NCBI RefSeq assembly: GCF_000444995.1
Contig: NC_022049.1
Location: 372,001 to 436,000, forward strand
DNA length: 64,000 bases
Reading direction: 5' to 3'
Source of the DNA: Paracoccus aminophilus JCM 7686
GTDB lineage: Bacteria; Pseudomonadota; Alphaproteobacteria; Rhodobacterales; Rhodobacteraceae
Each line of letters begins with the position of its first letter. The stretch's first letter is position 1. Positions 47,801 to 57,600 of the stretch are shown here, one piece after another. A program made the position numbers and the translations under genes. The notes beneath the pieces were generated by a model. The model was not told the DNA's origin and searched no databases. It saw only the letters and a program-made list of their open reading frames with translations.

Positions 47801-47823
47801 ACTTAGTCCGATAGACTTAGTCC
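47801..47823. repeat. Two direct ACTTAGTCC repeats, candidate toxin-antitoxin operator
   Basis: ACTTAGTCC occurs at 47801-47809 and again at 47815-47823, a 14-bp period, about 30-50 bp before the antitoxin start. Repeats here are the usual place for Phd-family autoregulation; binding is inferred. Confidence 0.5.
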
Positions 47824-47838
47824 AATCTGGCGCGGAAA

Positions 47839-48633
47839 TCAATCCCCGTCGCGCGCGGCGCGCAGCCCGTAATCTCCGGGAAAGCCGAATTGGCCGTGAT
47901 GGCCAAGCTTGGCCTTGCTGTCCATCCAGATCTCGCCGCCAACGCCATGGGTCCAGCGCAGGCAAAAGCTTTGATCCTCGCCGTAAAGCCCGCCCTCGGT
48001 TCCATCGACCGGCTGATGGCTGAAGAAATCGTGAAACTCGGGCGCATCGCGGTAAAGCGGCAGGCGGCCCTGAACCGGCAGGGGTCGCGCCACGCCCAGC
48101 CGCGCCATTTCCTCGGGCACGCGGCGCTTGAGCAGCACGAACCCCATGCCGCCGCCGGTGATCGTCACGAAATCGCCCGAGACCTTGCGCGCCACGTGGC
48201 CACGCCGGTCGCGGGGCTGGACGACATAGCGGAAATTCTGGCTCGCGAGCGCGACCGGATCGAGCCGCTCGGCCTCCGGGCGGGCCTCGTTTTCGCAGAC
48301 GGCGGCGTAGTAATCGCGGAAGGCCATCTTGCGGCTGGGATAGGCGGCAAAGGTGAAATCGGCGTCGAAATCGAGCAGGCGGAAAAACTGGGGCGGCTTG
48401 AAGGACAGGTCGCAGTCGAGAAACAGCGCATGAGTGAAGGGCTTTTGCGACAGGAAATAAGACAGCAGGTAATTCCGCGACATCACGATATCGGAAAACT
48501 CATAGGTCTTGATGCCGAAGGTGATGCCGCGCCGTTGCAGCTCTTGCGTCAGACCGATCAGAGATTTCATGAATTCGGTCACGACCTGCCCCGGCGTCGG
48601 GATCAGGATAATCAACTTGGGCGTCTCGGCCAT
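47839..48633 (-). CDS. Glycosyltransferase-like protein (GT-A fold)
   Basis: The 264-residue product has an N-terminal LIILIPTPGQVV, a DxD-like metal/nucleotide-sugar motif (ALFLDCDLSF, about residue 92) and a C-terminal YGEDQSFCLRW acceptor-type motif. This fits an Anp1- or GT2-like transferase. There is no membrane segment, so it is cytoplasmic. The sugar and acceptor are unknown and no cell-surface gene cluster is adjacent. Confidence 0.7.
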   Translation of the reverse strand: MAETPKLIILIPTPGQVVTEFMKSLIGLTQELQRRGITFGIKTYEFSDIVMSRNYLLSYFLSQKPFTHALFLDCDLSFKPPQFFRLLDFDADFTFAAYPSRKMAFRDYYAAVCENEARPEAERLDPVALASQNFRYVVQPRDRRGHVARKVSGDFVTITGGGMGFVLLKRRVPEEMARLGVARPLPVQGRLPLYRDAPEFHDFFSHQPVDGTEGGLYGEDQSFCLRWTHGVGGEIWMDSKAKLGHHGQFGFPGDYGLRAARDGD

Positions 48634-49172
48634 GCCATCTCTTTCTGCATCGTGGCGTTCCGGGTCGCGCTTGCGCGCCTGTCGCGCTCAATCTGCAAGG
48701 GCGGGCGGCGCAGGGCAAGCGCTCTGTGATCGGCCGGATCATCGCGCAGAGAGCGAAAGGGGCGGCGGATTTTGCCCGCGCGGATGGCTGTGCCGCCGCT
48801 AGACCCCGCTCTCATCCGATCAGATTCGCGCGAGCGATTGTGATCGCGCGGGGTCGTGAGGCGGCGCGCGGGGCTCGGTTTCCCGCGATCTCGCCCGCCC
48901 GGTGCCACGGATCCGGGCAGAGTTTCGCAAAAGTTCCGCCGCGGCGAAAAAAATCTTGTTCAACTGCCACCAAATTACTGTGCCCATAGGGAAAATCGGA
49001 CACAGCCCGCCGCCCGTTCAACGCCATAAATACCCCGGATTTGGTGGGATGCCGCTGGTTTTAAGCCTAGATTTAGGCGGGTTCCCGCCGAGCGAAAATC
49101 AAAGCGCTTTGCATTTTAGCAACAATCAGGGAGTTTCCCGACACAACGCAAATAAAGCGGTTCGAGGGACGA
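48634..49172. other. Intergenic stretch, no gene recognised
   Basis: Short GC-rich frames cover this interval but none has family resemblance. The last 20 bp contain the likely Shine-Dalgarno (GAGGGA) of the CHAP gene. Confidence 0.4.
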
Positions 49173-49736
49173 ATGGTCTTCAAGGCAATTGCACGCATTG
49201 CGCGGCCTCTGGTCATGTTCGGCGCGATTTCGATTTTTTCGGCCTTCGCAGCCGAGGCCCGGGGCACCTGGGAAGGGGCGCCGAAAGCCTCGTCCAAGGC
49301 CGCCGCGATTGCGCCCAATCCGGCGCTGAAATCCATGGCTTTGCGCGAAGCCAGCGCCAAACACGCCCGCGGCCAGCGCGTCTGGTGCGTGCCCTTCGCC
49401 CGCGATGCCAGCGGCGTCCAGCTGCAGGGCAATGCCAAGACCTGGTGGGGCAAAGCGGAAGGCCTTTATGGCCGTGGCAACAAGCCCCGCGTCGGCTCCG
49501 TGATGACCTTCCAAGCCACCGGCAAACTGCCGCAAGGTCATGTCGCAGTCGTCTCGAAAGTCGTCAGCCCGCGCGAGATCCGCATTGATCACGCCAATTG
49601 GTCGCGCAACAAGGTGTCGCTGGGGATGCGCGTCGTCGATGTCTCGCCCGCGAACAACTGGTCGGCCGTGCGTCTGGAAAGCGTGCCGAACACGCTTGGC
49701 ATGGTCTATCCGGTCAAGGGTTTCATCTATCCTTAA
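49173..49736 (+). CDS. Exported CHAP-domain cysteine hydrolase
   Basis: The 187-residue product has an N-terminal hydrophobic signal (about 5-28). The CHAP catalytic Cys72 lies in VWCVPFAR, His123 in QGHVAVVS, and the third residue in IDHANW. CHAP enzymes are amidases or endopeptidases of peptidoglycan, so this is a likely periplasmic cell-wall hydrolase used in growth or cell separation. It is monocistronic with a terminator 30 bp after the stop. Confidence 0.85.
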   Translation: MVFKAIARIARPLVMFGAISIFSAFAAEARGTWEGAPKASSKAAAIAPNPALKSMALREASAKHARGQRVWCVPFARDASGVQLQGNAKTWWGKAEGLYGRGNKPRVGSVMTFQATGKLPQGHVAVVSKVVSPREIRIDHANWSRNKVSLGMRVVDVSPANNWSAVRLESVPNTLGMVYPVKGFIYP

Positions 49737-49765
49737 GCGATAGACCCCAAGCGAAATGCCCCGAT

Positions 49766-49788
49766 TGCCCGCCCCTGGCGGGCATTTT
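49766..49788 (+). terminator. Rho-independent terminator after the CHAP gene
   Basis: Stem TGCCCGCC (49766-49773) and GGCGGGCA (49777-49784), 3-nt loop, followed by TTTT. Confidence 0.85.
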
Positions 49789-49993
49789 CAGTTTCGCGCC
49801 CTTCCCCATTTGCCCGCTTGCGGAAAACAGACATATCGCCACCAGAGAATATTTCGCCTGCATTCCCGCCAGAGCGGGGAAATATTTTGCCAAGACTCGC
49901 CAAAACTACGGAATGGCGCGAAAATAAATCTCGCCTAGATTGATCGTGTATATCGCCCGGGCGCTCCGGGCCCCTCATCAAATGGTGCCGATC

Positions 49994-50989
49994 ATGTCTT
50001 TGCGTTCCCTGCTTCTTGCCTCTGCCTTCGCGGCTGCCGCAGCCGTCCCTGCCTTTGCCGAAGACCTGCGCATCGGCTGGCAACAGATCGTCGAACCCTC
50101 GCGCGTGGCCCAAGCCAGCGGCGCCTATGAGAAAGCGACCGGCGCCAATGTCACCTGGAACCTCTTTGGCGGCGGCGCCGATGTGGTCGCGGCGATTGCC
50201 TCGGGCTCGATCGACATCGGCTATGTCGGCTCGGCGCCCCTGACCGCGGCGGCCTCGCAAGAGCTGCCGATCGAGACGATCTATATCGTCGGCAATATCG
50301 CCGATGCCGAGGCGCTTGCGGTCAAGGGCGTCTCCAAGCCCGAGGATCTCAAGGGCAAGAAGATCGCGACGCCCTTCGTCTCGACTGCGCATTATTCGCT
50401 GCTCGCGGCGCTCGAGCATTGGGGCATCAAACCCTCCGAGGTCAATCTCTTGAACCTGCGCCCGCAGGAAATCGCGGCCGCTTGGGAGCGTGGTGATATT
50501 GACGGCGCCTATATTTGGGATCCGGTGCTGAACCAGATCAAGACGACCGGCGGCACGGTTCTGGCCGACAGCGCCGATGTCGCCAAATGGGGCGCGCCGA
50601 CCTTTGACGCCTGGATTGTGCGCAAGGATTTCGCTACCGCCCATCCCGATCTCGTCACCGCTTTCGTCAAGGTGACCGGCGAGGCGACCGACGCCTATCT
50701 CGCCCATCCCGAGGCTTGGGGGCCCGAGTCCGAAGAGGCCAAAGAGATCGCCAAGCTGACCGGCGCCCCCGCCGCCGACGTGCCCGCGCTTCTGAAGGGC
50801 TATACCTTCGCCGGGCTGAAGGACCAGACCAGCGAGGCCTATCTCGGCGGCGACACCGCCAAGGCGATCAAGGCCACCGCGGGCTTTCTGGAGCAGCAGG
50901 GCGCAGCCAAGGCGCTTGCCGATTACAGCGCCTATGTGAACCCCGCCTATGCCGCCGAGGCGCAGAAAAGCGTCACCGCGGCGAAATGA
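49994..50989 (+). CDS. tauA: Taurine ABC transporter, substrate-binding protein TauA
   Basis: The product is 331 residues from MSLRSLLLASAFAAA, with a Sec signal peptide ending at about residue 22 (PAFAED). The type 2 periplasmic binding fold shows blocks DIGYVGSAPLTAA, KGKKIATPFVSTAHY and AAWERGDIDGAYIWDP. These match the TauA family, which binds taurine or other alkanesulphonates. It lies upstream of tauB by 46 bp. An earlier ATG at 49940 would place the signal peptide internally, so I prefer 49994. Confidence 0.93.
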   Translation: MSLRSLLLASAFAAAAAVPAFAEDLRIGWQQIVEPSRVAQASGAYEKATGANVTWNLFGGGADVVAAIASGSIDIGYVGSAPLTAAASQELPIETIYIVGNIADAEALAVKGVSKPEDLKGKKIATPFVSTAHYSLLAALEHWGIKPSEVNLLNLRPQEIAAAWERGDIDGAYIWDPVLNQIKTTGGTVLADSADVAKWGAPTFDAWIVRKDFATAHPDLVTAFVKVTGEATDAYLAHPEAWGPESEEAKEIAKLTGAPAADVPALLKGYTFAGLKDQTSEAYLGGDTAKAIKATAGFLEQQGAAKALADYSAYVNPAYAAEAQKSVTAAK

Positions 50990-51035
50990 CCTGACGGCCG
51001 GGCGCCCTGCCCGGCCCTTGCTTACGGGGATCGCC

Positions 51036-51815
51036 ATGTCGCTTCTCAGCCTCCAAAATGTCTCATTGGTCTATGATGAAGCACCGGATCGCGCGCCGGT
51101 GCTTCATCGCATTTCGCTCGACCTCGCGCGCGGCGAGTTCATCTCGATCATCGGCCGCTCGGGCTCGGGCAAGACCTCGCTGCTGAACCTCGCGGCGGGG
51201 TTTTTGCGCCCCAGCGGCGGGCGCGCGCTGATCGACGGGCGCGAGATCACCGGCCCCGGGCGCGAGCGCGCCGTGGTCTTTCAAGACGACGCGCTTTATC
51301 CGTGGAAGCGGGTCGAGGACAATGTCGCCTTGCCGCTGAAGCTCGCGGGCCAAACCCGCGCCGCCCGCCGCACCCGCGCGCGCGCCTTGCTCGAGGCGGT
51401 CGGGCTGGGGTCCGAGGCCGAAAAGCGGATCTGGCAGCTTTCGGGCGGCCAGCGCCAGCGCGTCGGCATTGCCCGTGCGCTTGCCGCCGATCCTGAATTT
51501 CTCCTTATGGATGAACCACTTGGCGCACTGGATGCCATGACGCGCGACCATATGCACGGGCTCTTGCTGCAACTTTGGCAGGCAAGCCATGCCGGCGCGA
51601 TGCTGATCACCCATAGCATCGAAGAGGCGCTCTTTCTCTCGACCCGGGTCGTGGTGCTGGCGCCCAATCCCGGACGGATCGTCTATGTCGAAGAGGCCGA
51701 TTTCGGTCGCCGCTTCCTCGCCGGAGAGGACGCCCGCCAGCTCAAATCCGAGCCCGGCTTCATCGCCGCCCGCGAGCGGCTGAACGACGCCATCTATTTC
51801 AAGGAGGCCGCGTGA
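51036..51815 (+). CDS. tauB: Taurine ABC transporter, ATPase TauB
   Basis: The product is 259 residues from MSLLSLQNVSLVYDE, after the purine run ACGGGGA. Walker A GRSGSGKTS, signature LSGGQRQRVGIARAL, Walker B FLLMDEPLGALD and H-loop ITHSIEEA are present. It supplies energy for sulphonate uptake. It overlaps tauC by 4 nt. Confidence 0.95.
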   Translation: MSLLSLQNVSLVYDEAPDRAPVLHRISLDLARGEFISIIGRSGSGKTSLLNLAAGFLRPSGGRALIDGREITGPGRERAVVFQDDALYPWKRVEDNVALPLKLAGQTRAARRTRARALLEAVGLGSEAEKRIWQLSGGQRQRVGIARALAADPEFLLMDEPLGALDAMTRDHMHGLLLQLWQASHAGAMLITHSIEEALFLSTRVVVLAPNPGRIVYVEEADFGRRFLAGEDARQLKSEPGFIAARERLNDAIYFKEAA

Positions 51816-52639
51816 TGACAGAGACCTCGCTTCACGACAACAGACTGACCGAGCCCGCGCGCAGCCAGCCGCGCAAACTGCCGCTGGGGCTGCTTCTGGG
51901 CCTCGGCTCGGCGGGCGCGCTGGTGACGCTCTGGGCGCTCGCCTCGCGCTTTGGCTGGGTCTCGCCGGTCTTCCTGCCGCCGCCCGCGAAGGTCTGGCGC
52001 GCGCTGGTGACCGCCTCGACCAGCGGTTACGCCAATGCGACGCTGTGGCAGCATATGGCGGCAAGCCTCGGCCGCGTGCTCTCGGCGCTCGTGCTCACCA
52101 TGGCGGTCGCCATCCCCGCCGGGCTGATCATCGCAACCTCGCGGATCGGGCGCGGCCTGCTCGACCCGCTGATCGAGTTCATCCGCCCCCTGCCCCCGCT
52201 CGCCTATCTGCCGCTGATCATCATCTGGTGCGGCATTGGCGAGCCCTCGAAAGTGCTGGTGATCTCCATCGCCATGCTGGCGCCAATCGTGATCTCGACG
52301 GTTTCGGGCGTGCGCGCGGCGGGTGAAAGCCAGATCCGCGCGGCCCAGAGCTTCGGCGCCAGCCGCGCGCAGATTATCCGCGAGGTCATGCTGCCCGCCG
52401 CCCTGCCGTCGATCCTCACCGGCATCCGCATTGCCCTTGGCGCGGGCTGGACGACGCTGGTCGCCGCCGAGTTGGTCGCGGCGACGCGCGGCCTTGGCTA
52501 TATGATCCAGTCCGCGGCGCAGTTTCTGGTCACCGATATGGTGATCGCGGGCATCCTGGTGATCTCGGCGCTCGCCACAGTCTCAGAGCTGATCCTGCGC
52601 TGGATCGAACGCCGCTTCCTGCCCTGGGTCGGCAAGTAA
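51812..52639 (+). CDS. tauC: Taurine ABC transporter, permease TauC
   Basis: The 275-residue permease has about six membrane helices and the EAA loop (AAQSFGASRAQIIREVMLPAALP) that contacts the ATPase. It transports taurine or sulphonates inward with TauA and TauB. No taurine dioxygenase (tauD) follows; the operon ends here at a hairpin. Confidence 0.95.
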   Translation: MMTETSLHDNRLTEPARSQPRKLPLGLLLGLGSAGALVTLWALASRFGWVSPVFLPPPAKVWRALVTASTSGYANATLWQHMAASLGRVLSALVLTMAVAIPAGLIIATSRIGRGLLDPLIEFIRPLPPLAYLPLIIIWCGIGEPSKVLVISIAMLAPIVISTVSGVRAAGESQIRAAQSFGASRAQIIREVMLPAALPSILTGIRIALGAGWTTLVAAELVAATRGLGYMIQSAAQFLVTDMVIAGILVISALATVSELILRWIERRFLPWVGK

Positions 52640-52643
52640 TCTC

Positions 52644-52678
52644 GCAGGCGGCCGGTCAGAGAACACCCGGCCGCCTGC
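52644..52678 (+). terminator. Hairpin after tauABC
   Basis: Stem GCAGGCGGCCGG / CCGGCCGCCTGC (12 bp, 11-nt loop) lies five bases after the tauC stop. No U tract is present, so termination is likely but not classic. Confidence 0.65.
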
Positions 52679-53024
52679 CCCAGATCCCGCGCCAGAGCTG
52701 CGGTTGATCGACGTTTTTCCGTAAATGACATGCGCGTTTTTGACCGTCGCGAAACGGCGCTGGCTGTGGGTTGCGGGGATTGGCATGATTGTCCGCGTGC
52801 GCTGCTCTCGAACCCGGCAGTGGGTTTGGCGGCGTTAGCCTCGCAGGCCGCCGCGCTCCCCTGCCCTACTGGAGAAACAGGCGTCACGGTTTTGGTATGA
52901 ACGCCCGTTCCAGAAGCTCGTGGAATTCTGATACGCGCATATTTTGGGGATTGGGGAATTTGGAGCTCACTCCCTGTTGCGCGCGGCGGTTTGCTCTGCG
53001 GGTCTTATGGGATTCATCGCCGCT

Positions 53025-53498
53025 GTTGACAGCTGTCAACTCGTGTTGAAGCGTCGCTATAAAAAAGATAATTACCACTAATATACTGATATAATCATAT
53101 TTTATTAAATTTATGTCCACACCCATGAGAACCCAAATGCCGTCACCCTGGCCCCGCATCCATCCCTCGCAATCCAACCAAGGCGAGCGGCTCCCGCATA
53201 CACCATAGCTCAGCCTGAGATCCAACACGCGACCGCACAATCTGTGACCCAGCCAAAAAACTCTAAAGAACCCATTCGTCGGCGACGAGTTGACAGCTGT
53301 CAACGAGGCTGGTGAACGGAATCCGACAACCGCAAATGCGCCTCCCCCTCTCTGCGCAATCTCTCCGCGGCAGCACTCGCAAAACCGCCTCGGCACAAAG
53401 CATGAGTTCAACTGTCGAAGGCATCACAACTTGCAAACGAAGGACCCGAAGTTCGGCCAGCCCGACACCGCAAGAGAGCTCGGTTGACAGCTGTCAAC
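53025..53498. repeat. Three copies of the palindrome GTTGACAGCTGTCAAC
   Basis: Exact copies lie at 53025-53040, 53289-53304 and 53483-53498, spaced 264 and 194 bp start to start. Each is a perfect 16-bp palindrome of the form GTTnnnnGCnnnnAAC. As far as I recall this is the consensus of the parS/centromere sites of repABC replicons in alphaproteobacteria. No repABC genes are in this window. Confidence 0.8.
53048..53113. other. AT-rich tract next to the first palindrome
   Basis: About 65 bp beginning shortly after the first palindrome is markedly AT-rich (for example ATAATCATATTTTATTAAAT), in otherwise high-GC DNA. Such a tract can serve as an unwinding element, but nothing here proves an origin. 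Confidence 0.5.
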
Positions 53499-54686
53499 TC
53501 GGGCTGGCTCGCGACAGATTTGGCTATGTGCCCTCGCGTGACAAACTGCCGGACCTTTCCGCTCACCCGCGCTGGTGGCTGAGAGTTCAACTTAACGAAA
53601 GGCTGCAGAAGCACTCGCCGATTGCCGCGAACCCAACGCTATTCACGATACCAAAACGGATGGAACGACCACCTCAGGAAGAACCACCTATCAAAACACT
53701 GCGGCAACGAAATGAGACATCGCCGCTAAAGAAACTCTCGCCGACCGAAGATCCGAAACGGAAGCGCGGTATGTGCTCGTCGCGCGGCTCTGATCGGGTC
53801 ATTGGCGAAGGATGATCTCGCCGGTACTAACTCAAAACCCATATGTACAAGGTGGCCTGAAGATGCGGCCACGAGGAACCATCGAGCGGCCGGCATCGCG
53901 GTATTCGGGCCGCCTTGAGGGCTTCTGATCACGGCGGTTTCGGGCTCTCTGGGATAAGACGGAAAACGACGGATTCGGTGCGAAGTGATTCACTGTGTAG
54001 GAACAACCCGTCCTCACACTCGCCGCAGGACTGACCACGCCGCGAGCATGGCCTGTGCGCGAGTCGCCGCGGGCCGGCAGGAGGTCGGGTTCTATGTTGG
54101 GCACCTCGTGCCATAAGATTCATTCGAGTGGCGGGACGCGCGCTCGTCGGAATGGGATGCCACCGCGCCAGCTAAGCTATCTCGATGATACTGACAGGCG
54201 CGCGGAGGGGGTTCGCCCAGATCAAATCCCTCGAAACATGAGTCTTGGTCGAGCGGCGCGGCGCGGCATACTCCGCAAATGGACCAGACACAGGTCGGAA
54301 CTCAGCAGCCCATTCGGTTTCACGGCTGATCTCTCTATTCGCAAAAACGGTTCAGCGCTGAGGAATGGCGTGAAGCTCGAACCCAACCAATTTCACCGGC
54401 AAAATTTCCGTGATCTTGATGATGTGGCTGCGAGGCGCTCGCGGCAGAGATTTCTTGACGGCGAGGGGAGGGGGCAGACCTTGGCGCCGAGCCCCCCAAA
54501 CGCGATGCCGATCCCCAAGCGTGCGCGGTTTGCCTCGTCACAGCGCAACAGGTGAGACCATCTGTGGGTGAGGGGGCATGCACTCCTAAACCAAGAACAT
54601 GAACATGATAACACATTGTTATTATTATATATAACTAAAACACGCCCCTCAAACCACCCAGCTCCGCCCCGAAAACCACCGCTCCC

Positions 54687-57600
54687 TCAGGTCACGACCA
54701 GCTCGACCGCAGGCAGCGGGCGCCCGATTGGGTCGGTCAGGGTCAGGCGCAGCCGTGAGCCGAGAAGCGTCAGGCCGGTGGGCTCGGGATCGGTGATGGC
54801 CAGGGGCAGGGTCTGCACCTCGCCCGAGGCAAGCGCGACCCAAGCCGCGCCGGGCTCGGCGCGCGCGAGGTCATAGCGCCAATAGCCGAGCATGGTCGGG
54901 GCGGGGCCGAGCGGGTGGGTGACATGGACCGCAAGCGCGCGATAGCCGCCCGCCGCCGGGGTCCCGCTGCAGGTCAGGCTCGGGGCTTGCGGCAGCAGGG
55001 CCGGGACGGTGGCGAGGCTTTTCGGATCGGAGGGCTGGCTCCAGAGGCCGGGCACCGCCGAGCCGGATTCGGGCGCGCCTTGCACATCGGCGAACCATTG
55101 ATAGCGCGCATAGGGGGTCAGCCGCGCGGTGGGCGCGATCTCGGCCGTGCCGATGTCGCGGAAGCTCGCGACCTGACGGCCGGTGACCGGATCGGGCGCG
55201 GGCAGAGCAATCGTCCCGACGACCGGCGCAGAGAGCGGATCGGTCGGACCACCGCGGGTGCGATAGATCCGCGCGGTCCGGGCCGGGGTCACGCCCGGCA
55301 TGACGCTGACCGTGACCTCGGCCACAAGGGCGGGCTCGCCGGGCAGGGGCGCGACCATGCGCAGATCGACCATCGGGCGCGGTGGCGGGTCGGAATTCGG
55401 CACGCCGTAAAAGACGGTATCGAGTGCTGCGAGATCGGGGCGCGCGCCGCTGATCGGGGCCTCGACCGCGATCTTATAGCCGTTGAGCACGCGGGTCGAA
55501 CCCGAGAGCGCATGGCGAAAGCGCCGCTCGCCCGTGCCGACCGGCTCGACCGCATCGGCGAGCCGCTCGAAGAGGTGGTCGGGGAAATCTTGCTGGATCG
55601 CGCGCAGCTTGCCCGCGCGCGCGGCGCGGTCGGCGGTGGCGGCAATCGCTTGGGCCTCGGGGGCGCGGCCGCTTTCGGTCAGCCAGCTCAGCAGCCGGAT
55701 CTCGTCGGTGTAATAGACCGCATAGCTCGGCGGATTGGCGGGGACCGGCCAGCGCCGCTCGACATAGGCAAGCCCGGTTGCATCGGGGCGGGCGGAGTAA
55801 AGCAGCACATCCGGGATCGAGAGCTGCGCGGGCGGGCGGGGGTCGGTCATCATCAGCCGCAAGGGCTCGGACGGGGCCGAGATCTGCCCGAAGCTGTCGA
55901 CCCAGACCGCAGTGACGATCATCCGGCGCTGCTCGGTCGGCTGGAGCACCGGGCCGGTCAGGACCAGCGGCACCGCCCGGCGCGGCGCCGTCCCGGCGGG
56001 CGGGCTGTCGATTGCCACGGCGGCAGAGACCGGCGCGGTCTGGTCGGGCAAAGCCACGCTGCCACTTGGCGGGGCCACGCCCTCATGGGCGAAGCTGAAG
56101 CGCAGATGCGAGAGCGGATAGGATCCGGGCGCGAGCGCATCGGCCTCTGGCATCGGCACGCGCAGCTTGAGCGTGCCGCCGGTGATCCCGGCGTCGGCGG
56201 GCGCGGGCTGGAGGTAATTGCCCTGCAGCACCGGACGCGGGGGTTTGGGACGCGGACCGGCCGCCGCATCCTGCGCGGCAAAGCCCGACCAGCGCCCGAA
56301 ACGGTCCTGCTGCGCGATGTGATAGCGCGCGGCCTCCGGCCCGGCCAAACGGTCGGCGACAAAGCCCTGACGCCCGTCCTGATCGGCGAGAAGCGCGCCG
56401 CTGTTGCCGCCATTGAGCCCCAAAGTCAGCGGCAGATGCCAGCCGCCAGCGGTCTTGCGGTTGATCGGGTTGAAACTGCCCGGGGGCTGTTCACGCTCGG
56501 CGGCGAGCGTCGCGCCGGTCAGCACGCCTTTCACCGGACATTCAACCTCGCGCCGCGCGATCGGCGGCACTTCGGGCAGCCACGAGACATGTTCGGGCGC
56601 GAGCATCACCGGCGGGGCAGGGGGCGCGGGCGGCGCGCTGCGATCCACCGCCGCAATCGCCGCAATGGCGATGTAATCGCTCGCCGCCTCAAGCGCGCCC
56701 TCGATCTGCCGCCCCTCGGGGCGCAGGACCGGCGCGGCGAAGGTCGTGACAAGTTTCGCCACCTCGCCATCGCCAAGGCTGCGGTCAGCGGCGGGGATCT
56801 GGGCGAGCGGCAGGGTCAGAAGCTGCTCGGGGCGCGCACCAATCGCCAGCGGATTACGGAAAAAGCCCAAGACACGATAAAGCGTCATCCCCTCGTTCTG
56901 GCCGTAATCCTTGTCATAGCCCTTATAGCCCAGCCATGCCGCCACGCCGGGATCAAGGCTGCCCTGCAAGACCCGCGCGAGATGCGAGATCGAGACCTCG
57001 CTTTGCTCGCCCGGCCCTTGCGCCAAAGGCTGGCCCGCGGCATCGGTGAGCGCGAGCGTCTCGACCGCGAGCAGGGGCGGGGTCGCGCTGTCGATCAGCG
57101 CGTCGAGATCGCCGTCGAGCGGCCAAGCAAGGTCATGGACCCGGTCGCTTTCAAGCGCGGGCGAAAAGGCGGGGGCGGCGGCGGGCGGGGTCGCGCCGCT
57201 GGTTTCCTGAAGGGGCGAGAGCTTCGGGGCCTGCGCGCGCAAGGCCGCCTCGGCGCGGTCGCGGGCATCGCTGACCGAGAGATAGCGCAGCCCCGGTTTG
57301 CGCGGCAGGTTCAGAACGGCAATGCTCTCCCAAGCCCCCGCATTGAGATCCTGCGCCGCGAGCCAAGCGAAATCGGTGATGACGCCGGTGCCGGTGATGA
57401 CCACTTCGGCAATCGCCGGGGCGGCGATCAGATAAGGCGCGGCGCGGCGCTCGGCCAGCAGCGCAGGCGCGCCCGCCATCGCTGAGCCATAGGCCTGCAT
57501 CCGCAGCGCGGTCTTACGCGGCAGCAGATCCTTGAGCGAATTTGCCCTGTTATCAAAGAGATCGCGCAATTTGACTGGGTCGAGTTTCGCGATTGTGTCG

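Larger units (their letters stand above)
52680..54686. other. Gene-poor 2-kb stretch
   Basis: No convincing coding gene is seen on either strand; open frames are short, lack Shine-Dalgarno sites and have no family resemblance. The notable contents are three copies of a 16-bp palindrome (53025-53498), an AT-rich tract near 53048-53113, and a second AT-rich spot at 54610-54645. Its density of structure and lack of genes are unusual next to the tightly packed neighbours. Confidence 0.55.

Noticed and set aside
52884..53411. 175-residue minus-strand frame across two palindromes
   Set aside because: The frame includes the palindromes and the AT-rich tract as coding sequence, has no Shine-Dalgarno and has no family resemblance; more likely non-coding.
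53025..53498. CRISPR array
   Set aside because: Only three repeats with unequal spacing of 264 and 194 bp; the repeats are full palindromes and no cas gene is present.
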